A stretch of 64,000 bases of DNA from Hyphomicrobiales bacterium. Lineage in GTDB: Bacteria > Pseudomonadota > Alphaproteobacteria > Rhizobiales > Beijerinckiaceae. The stretch is from positions 229,181 through 293,180 of the forward strand of contig UCBZ01000017.1 of assembly GCA_900470775.1 (NCBI GenBank), given 5' to 3'. Below are positions 43,192 through 51,892 of the stretch, piece by piece (positions within the stretch are counted from its first letter, which is position 1; every line of letters begins with the position of its first letter). The notes beneath the pieces were generated by a model, which was given only the letters and a program-made list of their open reading frames with translations, was not told where the DNA came from and did no database searches. A program made the translations under genes and the position numbers.

Positions 43192-44691
43192 TCAGCCGAA
43201 GACGGGGCCGAGCGGCGCGGTACGCAGGCCGGGCCGCAGATGCTTCCACGGCAGGACGGAGGGATCGACCGGCATCGGGCCGGGCGCGGCGCAGACCAGC
43301 ACGGAATGCGCGATCGGCTCGAAATCGGCGCGGAAATGCACCGAGCTCTTGTTGACCAGGATGGCCTGCTCGGTCGGCTCGATGCCGACCTGGCGGTACA
43401 TCGCCTGATCGGCCATCTGCGCCTTGCGCGAGGCCACGACGATGCGCACCCCGCCGATGCGCAGCGCCGCGCAAGGTCCGAGATTCATCCGCGAGCCCCC
43501 GAAGAACGGCCCCGGCGCGATGAAGCGCCCGTCCGACAACTGCTCGACGACGAAATCACCCTCCAGCGGCACATCGCCGGGTATGCCCGACTTCGCTCCG
43601 AGGGAGGCGGTGATCGTCGCGCCGACGCCCGCCTTATGCGCCATGGCCGCCGCGGCCGGATCGACGATCAGCCCGATCGCGGCCCGCATCGCGCCGTTGC
43701 GAACGAGCGCGCGCGCCATCCCCATCGTGTCGGAATCGCCGCCGGCGCCGGGATTGTCCTGGGTGTCGGCGATCACGATCGGTTTCGTCGCCCCGGCCGA
43801 CAGCGCCATGGCCTCCAGCACGCCCGCATCGGGCTCGAAGACCTTGCCGTTGAACGCCGCCTCGCTCGCCATCACGCGAGCCGCGACTGCATCCGCGGCC
43901 CGGTCGGCGTCTCCTTGCGTCGCGCCATAGGCCACGACGGTCGGCCCGCAATCGGCGAAATCAGCGGCCGGAAAGCCCGGCAGGAAGGAGAGCGTCGGCA
44001 CGCTGTCGCCTTCCAGCGCGGCAAGCTCGCCATAGATCTTCCTGCACGGTTCCATCGCGGTCGCCTGCCAGGCGATCGGGATCAGATAGGGGATTTGGCG
44101 GAAGGCCTTGGCGTCGCGCTTTTTCGTGCCGATCAGCGTCGCGAGATAGGTCGTGGCGCGGCTGCCGGTCAGCGCCATGTCGACATGCGGATAGGTGCGG
44201 TAGGCGACGAGGCCATCGGCACTGTCGACCATCAACTGTGTGACATTGCCATGCAGGTCGAGGCTGGCGACGAGCGGCACATCGGGCCCGATCGCAGCGC
44301 GCACCCGCCGCAGCGTCTCGCCCTCACCATCGGGAAAGCCCTCCGCGACCATCGCGCCGTGCAGATCGAGATAAACGCCGTCGAGCGGCAGCGCGGCGGT
44401 GATCGCCGCGACCAACTCGCCCAGCAGCGCCTCGAAGGCTTCGTTGGTGACTTCCGCCGAAGGGCTTGCGGCGCACCACAGCGTCGGCACGATCTCCCAG
44501 CCCAGCCCACGCGCTGTCTCGACGAAGCCCGACGCGCCGACATTGACCTTGTCGACCGCGGCGAAGATCGCCTCGCCGCGCGCCAGCGCCGGCCAGCCTC
44601 CGCCCTGGATGAAGGCGTCGAGCGGCGCCTTGCTCGGCGCGAAGGTGTTGGTCTCGTGCAGGAAACCGCCGAAAGCGATGCGTGGCGACAT
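43192..44691 (-). CDS. M81-family metallopeptidase (MlrC-like)
   Basis: A 499-residue protein of the microcystinase C family. The N-terminal DUF1485 half has 'RIAFGGFLHETNTFAPSKAP', 'YLDLHGAMVAEGFPDGEG' and 'VASLDLHGNVTQ', which hold the conserved Asp and His zinc ligands. The C-terminal MlrC domain has 'VIADTQDNPGAGGDSDT' and a Gly-rich core. MlrC hydrolyses linearised microcystin peptides, but most family members sit in transport operons and act on unknown small peptides or amides. Start at ATG 44691. It precedes the M20D gene by 29 bp and follows yggS by 113 bp on the same strand. Confidence 0.9.
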   Translation of the reverse strand: MSPRIAFGGFLHETNTFAPSKAPLDAFIQGGGWPALARGEAIFAAVDKVNVGASGFVETARGLGWEIVPTLWCAASPSAEVTNEAFEALLGELVAAITAALPLDGVYLDLHGAMVAEGFPDGEGETLRRVRAAIGPDVPLVASLDLHGNVTQLMVDSADGLVAYRTYPHVDMALTGSRATTYLATLIGTKKRDAKAFRQIPYLIPIAWQATAMEPCRKIYGELAALEGDSVPTLSFLPGFPAADFADCGPTVVAYGATQGDADRAADAVAARVMASEAAFNGKVFEPDAGVLEAMALSAGATKPIVIADTQDNPGAGGDSDTMGMARALVRNGAMRAAIGLIVDPAAAAMAHKAGVGATITASLGAKSGIPGDVPLEGDFVVEQLSDGRFIAPGPFFGGSRMNLGPCAALRIGGVRIVVASRKAQMADQAMYRQVGIEPTEQAILVNKSSVHFRADFEPIAHSVLVCAAPGPMPVDPSVLPWKHLRPGLRTAPLGPVFG

Positions 44692-44804
44692 GAGGCGAAG
44701 GCTCCGACCGGACAGCGAGTCGGCTCAGGTAACCACGGCCCGTCCAGCCCTCCAAGGGCGAAATCTCGCCGGCTGCCCAATCGATCGGCAGCATCGCCGC
44801 CGCC

Positions 44805-45593
44805 TCAGGCGGTCGGCAGCAGTCCCGGCCAGAAATGCCCATCCGCTGTCGGGCGCTTGCCGAAGATCGCCTGCCCGACGCGCACGATGTCGGCGCCCTC
44901 CTCGATCGCGATCTCGAAATCGCTGGTCATGCCCATCGAGAGTAGATCGATGCCGCAAGCCGGCTGGGTTCTCTGCAGACGCTCCCGAACCGCATGCAGC
45001 CGGCGGAAGCAGGCCCGGACCTCATCGGGACCGCCCTTGAGGATCGCCAGCGTCATCAGCCCCCTGGGTTTCAACGACGGGAAGCGTCCAAGCTCGCCAA
45101 CAAAGGCGTCCGCCTCCTCCGGCGTGATGCCGTATTTGCTCTCTTCGCCGGATGTGTTGACCTGCACGAAGACGTCGAGCGTGCGCCCGGCCGCGACCAG
45201 GCTCTCATGCAGCAGTCCCGCCAGACGCAGGCTGTCCAGTGCCTGGAACTCGCAGGCGAAGGAGGCCACCGCCCTGGCCTTGTTGGTCTGGAGATGGCCG
45301 ATCACGCTCCAGCTCACGCCAAGCCCGGCCAGCGCCTTCGCCTTGCCCTGCGCTTCCTGGACCTTGTTCTCGCCGAGCGTGGTCATGCCGATGCCGACGG
45401 CAAGTCCGACGACCTCGACCGGCACGGTCTTGCTGACCGGCAGCAGCTCGACCGCCGAGCGTGGCCGCCCTGCCCGGGTGCAGGCTGACGAGATTCGCTC
45501 CTCGACGGCGGCTAGATTGTCGCGCAGCGTCCGCTCTGGATCCTCACCGAAGCGCGAGCGGATCTCCGCGTCGAGATCACCAGCCTGATCCAT
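44805..45593 (-). CDS. YggS/PROSC-family pyridoxal-phosphate homeostasis protein
   Basis: A 262-residue alanine-racemase-like TIM barrel without the C-terminal racemase domain. The PLP lysine is in 'ELLPVSKTVPVE'. Other family marks are 'LGENKVQEAQGKAKAL', 'WSVIGHLQTNKAR', 'VFVQVNTSGEESKYG' and 'LSMGMTSDFEIAIEEGADIVRVGQAIFG'. YggS binds and distributes PLP and influences amino-acid and vitamin B6 balance. It lies 35 bp after the ferredoxin reductase gene. The link to the downstream peptidases is probably positional only. Confidence 0.93.
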   Translation of the reverse strand: MDQAGDLDAEIRSRFGEDPERTLRDNLAAVEERISSACTRAGRPRSAVELLPVSKTVPVEVVGLAVGIGMTTLGENKVQEAQGKAKALAGLGVSWSVIGHLQTNKARAVASFACEFQALDSLRLAGLLHESLVAAGRTLDVFVQVNTSGEESKYGITPEEADAFVGELGRFPSLKPRGLMTLAILKGGPDEVRACFRRLHAVRERLQRTQPACGIDLLSMGMTSDFEIAIEEGADIVRVGQAIFGKRPTADGHFWPGLLPTA

Positions 45594-45628
45594 CGGTTCC
45601 CCTTCCTAGCGCTCCGCGACGCCTCGCG

Positions 45629-46402
45629 TCACTTTTCGACGAAGGCGCGTTCCACGACATAGGTCGCCGGCGTCGAGCTCGATCCCTCGACGAAGCCTTT
45701 AGCCTCCAGCATGACCTTCATGTCGGCAAGCATGGCGGGGCTGCCGCAGAGCATCACCCGGTCATGCTCGGCATCGACCGTCGGCAGGCCCTGAGACGCA
45801 AACCACTCGTCGGAGGCGAACAGCTCCGTGACGCGGCCGCGATTGATATACTCCTCGCGCGTCACGGTCGGGTGATAGATCAGTTGCGACGAGACCATCT
45901 CGCCGATCAGCTCGTCGGCCGGCAGCTCCTCGCGGATGAAATGCTCATAGGCCAGCTCCGACACCAGCCGGACGCCATGAACGAGCACGACCTTCTCGAA
46001 GCGCTCATAGGTCGCCGGGTCGCGGATCAGGCTCATGAAGGGGGCGAGCCCCGTCCCCGTCGACAGGAAGTACAGGTTGCGGCCGGGAACGAGATTGTCG
46101 TGGAGCAGCGTGCCGGTCGCCTTGCGACCGATCAGCACCTCGTCGCCGGGGACGATCTTCTGCAGCCGCGAGGTCAGCGGGCCGTTCTGAACCTTGATGC
46201 TGAGGAACTCGAGCTCCTCGTCATAGGGCGCGCAGGCCATGCTGTAGGCGCGCAGCAGCGGACGCCCCTCGACCATCAGGCCGATCATCGCGAACTGGCC
46301 GGCCTCGAAGCGGAAGGCGGGATTGCGGGTCGTACGGAAGCTGAACAGCGTGTCGTTCCAGTGATGAACCGACAGGACCTTCTCGACATACTGATTGCTC
46401 AT
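45629..46402 (-). CDS. fpr: Ferredoxin--NADP(+) reductase
   Basis: A 257-residue flavoprotein, the normal length for bacterial subclass I FPRs. FAD-binding 'RAYSMACAPYDEELEF' (R-x-Y-S), pyrophosphate-binding 'GTGLAPFMSLIRDP' and NADP-site 'VMLCGSPAMLADMK' are in the expected order, and the C-terminus ends in '-VEK', like other FPRs. It shuttles electrons between NADPH and ferredoxin or flavodoxin, supporting iron-sulfur, oxidative-stress and P450 reactions. Start at ATG 46402. It heads a minus-strand run and diverges from the MocR regulator with a 299-bp gap. Confidence 0.93.
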   Translation of the reverse strand: MSNQYVEKVLSVHHWNDTLFSFRTTRNPAFRFEAGQFAMIGLMVEGRPLLRAYSMACAPYDEELEFLSIKVQNGPLTSRLQKIVPGDEVLIGRKATGTLLHDNLVPGRNLYFLSTGTGLAPFMSLIRDPATYERFEKVVLVHGVRLVSELAYEHFIREELPADELIGEMVSSQLIYHPTVTREEYINRGRVTELFASDEWFASQGLPTVDAEHDRVMLCGSPAMLADMKVMLEAKGFVEGSSSTPATYVVERAFVEK

Positions 46403-46701
46403 GCTCGCTTCTTTCAGTCCAACCCGTTTCGTATCCGCGCTTGCTTGCCCTTCCCGGCGATGCGCGGCCACTCCTCTGCGAAGCGGGCGTCGAACGCAAG
46501 CCGTCGCATGCCTTCTTTGTCGTCATGGCCGCCATGCCGACCTGCTGGGGGACAGCGGGATCGATCAGGGTCGGAAACATGCACGGGCGAGTGGATTGCA
46601 AAAAGAGCCAGTTGGCCGGCTTCCTTGCAGACCACTTCGGGGGCTCTGCCGCTTGACATGGCATAGCGGTTGCTTGGAACTGTTCCAGTGGAGCCAGTGC
46701 G
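46403..46701. promoter_or_regulatory. Divergent fpr/mocR intergenic region with candidate MocR site
   Basis: This 299-bp gap holds no supported gene. A consensus -35 TTGACA is at 46653-46658. Just beyond it, 46675-46689 reads TGGAACTGTTCCAGT, containing the palindrome GGAAC-T-GTTCC (46676-46686). CCAGTG occurs twice in direct orientation (46685-46690, 46694-46699) immediately before the mocR ATG. The 15-mer recurs with 13 of 15 matches before the molybdoenzyme gene, so it is the best candidate for the MocR binding site and points to autoregulation. Confidence 0.5.
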
Positions 46702-48264
46702 ATGCGACAACCGCCGTCACGCGCCAAATGGGCGGACCTCTTCGATCTGACGCTCGATCAGGCGAGCGCCCGCCCGATCTTCCAGCAGATCTACCTCTCG
46801 CTGCGCGAGGCGATCGTGGCGAACACGCTGGCGCCCGGCAGTAAGCTGCCCTCCAGCCGCGACCTCGCGCTGCGCCTGAAAGTCTCGCGAACCTCGATCG
46901 TCTCGGCCTATGACCAGCTTCTGGCCGAGGGCTATGTCGTCGGCCGCGAGGGCTCCGGCACCTATGTCTCCGACGATGTGCCCTCAGCCATTGTCACCCC
47001 GGCGCGCGTCGCGGGCGCAGACGGCACCGCGCCGCGCCAGAAGGTCTCCGTGGCGGGTGCCCGCTATGGCCGCTTCGCGGCGGATCTCGTCCCGCCCGGC
47101 AGCCTGCCCTTCGCGGCCGGCTGCTGCTCGGTTGATGCCAAGACGGTCGAGGCCTGGCGCCGGATCGGCGCCGAGCAGATGCGCCAGTTCGATCCGGTCA
47201 ACCTGTCCTATGCCGATCCCAGCGGCGAGCCCTCCCTGCGCCGCGAGATCGCCGCATATCTGCGCGCCGCTCGCGCCGTCCAGTGCGACGACGATCAGGT
47301 CATCGTGCTGTCGGGCGCCCAGCAGGCGATCGACCTGTCGATCCGCACGCTGCTCAACCCCGGCGATCCGGTCTGGGTCGAGGATCCCGGCTACGCAGCG
47401 ACGCGCGAGGCGCTGGCGGCGGCGGGCGCCAGCCTCGTGCCCGTGCCGGTCGACGAGAACGGGCTTGATGTCGCCGCCGGCATCGCGGCCGCGAGCCAGG
47501 CCCGCGCCGTCTACATCACGCCGTCGCACCAATATCCGACCGGCGCCGCGATGAGCATGTCGCGCCGGCTCGAACTGCTGACCTGGGCCTCGCAGACCGG
47601 CGCCTGGATCGTCGAGGACGATTACGACAGCGAGTTTCGCTATGCCGGCCGTCCCCTCGCCTCGCTGCAGGGGCTCGATCGCGGCGGCTGCGTCGTCTAT
47701 GTCGGCACGCTGAGCAAGGTGCTGTTTCCCGGCATCAGGCTGGGCTTCGCAGTGGTGCCGCACCATCTGATCGACGTCTTCCGCGGCGCCCGCTTCCTGA
47801 GCGACCGCTCGCCGCCGACGCTGCAGCAGGCGATGACGGCCGAGTTCATGCGGGCGGGCTTCCTGACCAGCCATATCCGGCGGATGCGGCAGCGCTACCG
47901 CGAGGCGCGCGACGTCGTCGTCGAGGCGATCGAGCGGCATCTCGGCGATCTCGTCGATATCGAAGTGCCGGAATGCGGCATTCAGCTCGTGATCCATTTC
48001 CGCGACGAACTGTCCGACATCGCCGTCGCCGAGGCCGCGCGCCGCCAGGGCCTGATCGTCAAGCCGGTCAGCCCGCATTACGTTGCCGCTGCGCCACGGC
48101 AGGGGCTGGTGCTCGGCTATTCCGGCTTTGACAACCACAAGCTGCGCGCCGGCGCAGCCGAGCTCGGCCGCATCGCACGGGCCATCAGTGATGGCGGAAC
48201 CAGCGAGGTCATGCGCTCCACCGCTCGCGAAACAGTCTCTCTCCCGGCCGCGATCCGCAGCTAG
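46702..48264 (+). CDS. MocR/PdxR-family regulator (GntR HTH fused to aminotransferase domain)
   Basis: A 520-residue chimeric regulator. Residues ~15-85 are a GntR-type winged helix ('LREAIVANTLAPGSKLPSSRD' then 'LALRLKVSRTSIVSAYDQLL'). After a linker, residues ~130-500 form a fold-type I aminotransferase domain with 'SYADPSGEPSLRREIAAYL', 'PSHQYPTGAAMS', 'IVEDDYDSEFR' and the PLP lysine in 'GTLSKVLFPGIRLGF'. Such proteins use PLP, or its adduct with an amino compound, to control PLP synthesis, GABA, taurine or other amino-compound genes. The downstream molybdoenzyme, amidase and FAD oxidoreductase are the probable targets, since a copy of its putative site lies before them. Confidence 0.92.
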   Translation: MRQPPSRAKWADLFDLTLDQASARPIFQQIYLSLREAIVANTLAPGSKLPSSRDLALRLKVSRTSIVSAYDQLLAEGYVVGREGSGTYVSDDVPSAIVTPARVAGADGTAPRQKVSVAGARYGRFAADLVPPGSLPFAAGCCSVDAKTVEAWRRIGAEQMRQFDPVNLSYADPSGEPSLRREIAAYLRAARAVQCDDDQVIVLSGAQQAIDLSIRTLLNPGDPVWVEDPGYAATREALAAAGASLVPVPVDENGLDVAAGIAAASQARAVYITPSHQYPTGAAMSMSRRLELLTWASQTGAWIVEDDYDSEFRYAGRPLASLQGLDRGGCVVYVGTLSKVLFPGIRLGFAVVPHHLIDVFRGARFLSDRSPPTLQQAMTAEFMRAGFLTSHIRRMRQRYREARDVVVEAIERHLGDLVDIEVPECGIQLVIHFRDELSDIAVAEAARRQGLIVKPVSPHYVAAAPRQGLVLGYSGFDNHKLRAGAAELGRIARAISDGGTSEVMRSTARETVSLPAAIRS

Positions 48265-48340
48265 GTTTTGTGCGGCCGATCGTATCGGGTTCGTCGCGTG
48301 CGCCAAAAACTGGTCCGCCGGCTCTGTGCAAAGTGGTCAT

Positions 48341-48355
48341 TGAACCTGTTCCAGT
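48341..48355 (+). promoter_or_regulatory. Second copy of the putative MocR motif before the molybdoenzyme gene
   Basis: TGAACCTGTTCCAGT at 48341-48355 matches the motif in front of mocR at 13 of 15 positions. It is followed by TCGAA, so GAAC and GTTC flank an 8-bp core. It lies 67 bp before the molybdoenzyme ATG, in the 158-bp gap after mocR, a suitable place for an activator or repressor. Confidence 0.5.
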
Positions 48356-48422
48356 TCGAAGCTGAGATGAGCGCATGCATGCCCGGAATATGTCCGGGGC
48401 CATGCTCGATCGAGGATGCCCG

Positions 48423-50456
48423 ATGAAGACCGTTCGCGTGGCCTGCGCCCATGACTGCCCCGACATGTGCTCCCTCATCGCCTATGTCGAAGGCGACCGG
48501 ATCACCAAGATCTCGGGCGATCCGGACCAGCCCTTCACCGCCGGCTTTGCCTGCGCCAAGGTCAACCGCGACGCCGAGCTGGTGCATTCGCCCGAGCGCC
48601 TGAAGACGCCGCTGCGCCGTACCGGCCCGAAGGGCTCCGGCCAGTTCGAAGCGATCACCTGGGACGAAGCGCTCGACGAGATCGCGGCGAAATGGCAGGC
48701 GATCATCGCCGAATCCGGCCCTCTCGCCCTGCTCGGCTATGCCTACAGTGCCCATCAGGGCCAGATGAACCGCCACATCGTCAACGGCCTGTTCTACGCC
48801 ATGGGCACCAGCCGCCTGCAGGCCGGCACGGTCTGCGACTCCTGCTGCGAGACGGCCTGGGACCTGACGCTCGGCCCGGTCGGCGGAGCCGACCCCGAAT
48901 CCGTCGTCGATTCCGATCTCGTCATCGCCTGGGGCTGCGACCTGATGGCGGTGAACGTGCATTTCTGGGCCAAGCTCGACACGATCCGCAAGAAGGGCGT
49001 CCAGGTCGTGGTCATCGACCCGCGCCGCAGCCGCACGGCGGTGAGCGCCGACTGGCACCTACCGATCCGCATCGGCACCGATGCCGCGCTCGCGCTCGGC
49101 ATCGTCCACATCCTCGTCCGTGATGGGCTCTGCGACCGCGCCTATCTCGCCGCCAACACGCTCGGCTTCGACCAGTGGGAGCGCGAGACCGTGCCCCGCT
49201 TCACGCCAACTTACGTCTCTGAAGTCACCGGCCTCCCCGTCGCCGACATCGAGAAGCTCGCGGCGATGTATGGCGCGGCGAAGCATTCCTTCATCCGCAT
49301 CGGCGAGGGGATGACGCGGCTCGCCCGCGGCGGCCAGGCGCTGCGGGCGGTGGCGACGCTGCCGGCCGTCACCGGCGCCTATGGCCGTCCCGGCGGTGGC
49401 GCGCTGCTGCTGACCGCGGGCTCCATGGACTTCAACTTCTCCGCCGTGCGCAAGCCGCCCTCCGGCCCCGCCACGACGCGCCTCGTCAACCAGAGCCTGC
49501 TTGGGCGCGAATTGCTGGAGATGAGCGACCCGCCACTGCGCGCGCTCTTCGTCGCCGCCAACAACCCGGCCGTGACCTGTCCCGAAGCCGGCAAGGTCCG
49601 CGAGGGGCTTTCGCGCGCGGACCTCTTCATCGTGGTCCACGACCCGTTCATGACCGATACGGCGGCGCTCGCCGACATCGTCCTGCCGGCAACCACGTAT
49701 CTGGAAACCGAGGATTTCTACCGCGGTTACGGCAACTACTACATGCAGTACTCGCCGGCCGCCGTCGCGCCGCAGGGCGCGGCGTGGTCGAACTTCCGGC
49801 TGGCGCAGGAACTCGCCCGGCGCATGGGCGTGACCGACCCGATCTTCTCGAAGAGCGAGAAGGAAATCCTGCCGGAATTCTTCAAGGGCTCGACCGGCGC
49901 TGTCGCCACCGTCGATCCGACGAGCCTGTTCGACGGCGTGCCGGTGAAGGTCGCCCCGCCCGCCGGGCAGAGCTTCGGCACGCCGTCAGGCAAGCTGGAA
50001 ATCTATTCGCAGGCGCTCGCCGATCAGGGCGTCTCGCCGATGCCGGACTGGCAGCCCGACGAGCAGGAGGTTCTGGACGCCAAGAGCTGGCCGCTGCGCC
50101 TGCTGACCGCTCCCTCCTATTTCCAGCCGCACACGGCCTTCTCGGGCGTCTCCTTCCTGCGCAAGCGCGAGGGCGAGCCCTTCTGCGTGCTGCATCCCGA
50201 AGATGCCGCGCGGCGCGGGCTGGAAAGCGGCGCCAAGGTCAGGCTCTTCAACCAGCGCGCCGCGATCGGCCTCGTCCTCAAGGTCGCGGAGGAAATCCAA
50301 CCCGGCGTCATCCTCGTGCCCGGCCAGCGGCCCGGCACGGAAGCGGTCGACGGCACCGTCAACATGCTCTGCTCCGACCGCCTGACCGATATCGGCGAAG
50401 GCGCCTCCTACCAGAGCACCTTCCTCGAGGTCGAAGCCTGGGAGAAGCGCGCCTGA
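48423..50456 (+). CDS. Molybdopterin-dependent oxidoreductase with N-terminal [4Fe-4S] site
   Basis: A 677-residue MopB-superfamily enzyme. The N-terminal cluster site has Cys8, Cys12, Cys16 and Cys44 (C-A-H-D-C-P-D-M-C, then FAC). Molybdopterin-guanine-dinucleotide-binding stretches include 'VIDPRRSRTAVSADWHLPIRIGTDAAL', 'NNPAVTCPEAGKVREGL' and 'GTPSGKLEIYSQ'. No Tat signal is present before the cluster site, so it is cytoplasmic. Homologues are annotated as formate-dehydrogenase- or thiosulfate-reductase-like, often without known substrate. I use the ATG at 48423 with GAGG upstream. It precedes the amidase gene by 32 bp, so the pair may oxidise and then hydrolyse an N-containing substrate. 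Confidence 0.88.
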   Translation: MKTVRVACAHDCPDMCSLIAYVEGDRITKISGDPDQPFTAGFACAKVNRDAELVHSPERLKTPLRRTGPKGSGQFEAITWDEALDEIAAKWQAIIAESGPLALLGYAYSAHQGQMNRHIVNGLFYAMGTSRLQAGTVCDSCCETAWDLTLGPVGGADPESVVDSDLVIAWGCDLMAVNVHFWAKLDTIRKKGVQVVVIDPRRSRTAVSADWHLPIRIGTDAALALGIVHILVRDGLCDRAYLAANTLGFDQWERETVPRFTPTYVSEVTGLPVADIEKLAAMYGAAKHSFIRIGEGMTRLARGGQALRAVATLPAVTGAYGRPGGGALLLTAGSMDFNFSAVRKPPSGPATTRLVNQSLLGRELLEMSDPPLRALFVAANNPAVTCPEAGKVREGLSRADLFIVVHDPFMTDTAALADIVLPATTYLETEDFYRGYGNYYMQYSPAAVAPQGAAWSNFRLAQELARRMGVTDPIFSKSEKEILPEFFKGSTGAVATVDPTSLFDGVPVKVAPPAGQSFGTPSGKLEIYSQALADQGVSPMPDWQPDEQEVLDAKSWPLRLLTAPSYFQPHTAFSGVSFLRKREGEPFCVLHPEDAARRGLESGAKVRLFNQRAAIGLVLKVAEEIQPGVILVPGQRPGTEAVDGTVNMLCSDRLTDIGEGASYQSTFLEVEAWEKRA

Positions 50457-50488
50457 CGGCAGGAGCCACGGCAAGCGGAGAGCGGGCG

Positions 50489-51892
50489 ATGAGCACGACC
50501 ACGACCGGCCAGCTATCCTGCCTCTCCGCCCATGAACTGGCGGCACTGGTCCGGACGAAGCAGGCCTCGCCGGTCGAGATCGTCGAGGACGTACTCGCCC
50601 GCATCGCCGCCCTCGAACCCGGCCTCAACGCCTTCGTCGCGCTGGACGCACAGGGCGCACGGACAGCGGCGCACAAGGCGGAGGCCGCCGTCATGCGCGG
50701 GGACACGCTCGGCCCCCTGCATGGCGTGCCCGTCACGATCAAGGACGTGCAGGCCGTCGCGGGACTGCCGACGCGGCGGGGCTCCAGGCTTTCCGACACC
50801 ACCCCCGCAATCGACGACGCCCCCGCCGTCGCCAGGCTTCGCGCGGCCGGTGCCGTCATCCTCGGCAAGACCGCCACGACCGAGCAGGGCTGGACCGCCG
50901 TCAGCGAAAACCCGCTGACCGGCGCGACCCATAACCCGTGGAAACAGGGCTATACCGCCGGCGGGTCCTCGTCGGGAGCCGCCGCACTGGCCGCCGCCGG
51001 TTGCGGCCCGCTGCATCTTGGCACGGATGGCGCAGGCTCCGTGCGCCTGCCGGCGCATTTCTGCGGCGTCGTCGGCTTCAAGCCGACCTTTGGAACGGTC
51101 CCCTATGTGCCCGTACCCAACAATGGCGCGCTCTCGCATATCGGCCCGATCGCGCGCGACGCCGCCGATGCGGAACTGATGCTGGAGGTGATGGCGGGCG
51201 CTCACCCCGCCGATCACACCACGCTGCCGGGCGGTTTTCGGCGCGATCCCGCTGGCCCCGATCTCACCGGCCTGCGGATCGCCTATAGTCCCGATCTCGG
51301 CCATGCCCGCGTCGATCCCGAGATCGCCGTCTCGGTCGAGGCCGCGGCCCGCGTCTTCGAAGGATTGGGCGCGAGCGTCGACTACGCCACGCCGGCCTGG
51401 GGCCCGCTCGGCCCCGAGCTGATCCGTGCGCTGTGGGGACCACCGCTCCTGCCCTATTGCCCGGCCGATACCACGGCCGAGGCCGCGATGGACCCGGGCT
51501 TCGTCGCCTGCCTGCGCGAGACCGGCCAGGCCTCCTGGCGCGACCTGCACGCAGCCCAGTCGCGCCGCCACGCCTATGCCGGCACGGTCGGGCGCTGGTT
51601 CGCGGAGGGCTGGGACTTGCTGATTACGCCCTCGGCGTCGGTCGCCGCCTTCCCGCATGGCCGGCAGATGCCCGATCACTGGCCGGCCCATCCCTGGGAC
51701 TGGCTGGTCTGGGCGGAGTTCTCCTATCCCTTCAACCTGTCGCATTGCCCGGCCGTCTCGGTGCCCTGCGCCCTGACGTCGGACGGACTGCCGATCGGCC
51801 TGCAGATCGTCGGACCCCGCCTGTCCGACCCGTTGGTGATGCGCGCCGCGCGAGCCTTCCTCACGGCTAGACCCTTCTCGACGCCGCCCTAG
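50489..51892 (+). CDS. Amidase-signature-family hydrolase
   Basis: A 467-residue amidase. The Ser-cisSer-Lys triad is visible: Lys85 in 'PVTIKD', the cis-Ser in 'AGGSSSG' (residues ~158-163), and nucleophile Ser184 in 'TDGAGSVR'. Length and motifs match the GatA-like amidase-signature family, which hydrolyses a wide range of amides. The TAG stop overlaps the stop of the convergent FAD oxidoreductase through the shared CTAG. It is co-transcribed with the molybdoenzyme. The substrate is unknown. Confidence 0.92.
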   Translation: MSTTTTGQLSCLSAHELAALVRTKQASPVEIVEDVLARIAALEPGLNAFVALDAQGARTAAHKAEAAVMRGDTLGPLHGVPVTIKDVQAVAGLPTRRGSRLSDTTPAIDDAPAVARLRAAGAVILGKTATTEQGWTAVSENPLTGATHNPWKQGYTAGGSSSGAAALAAAGCGPLHLGTDGAGSVRLPAHFCGVVGFKPTFGTVPYVPVPNNGALSHIGPIARDAADAELMLEVMAGAHPADHTTLPGGFRRDPAGPDLTGLRIAYSPDLGHARVDPEIAVSVEAAARVFEGLGASVDYATPAWGPLGPELIRALWGPPLLPYCPADTTAEAAMDPGFVACLRETGQASWRDLHAAQSRRHAYAGTVGRWFAEGWDLLITPSASVAAFPHGRQMPDHWPAHPWDWLVWAEFSYPFNLSHCPAVSVPCALTSDGLPIGLQIVGPRLSDPLVMRAARAFLTARPFSTPP

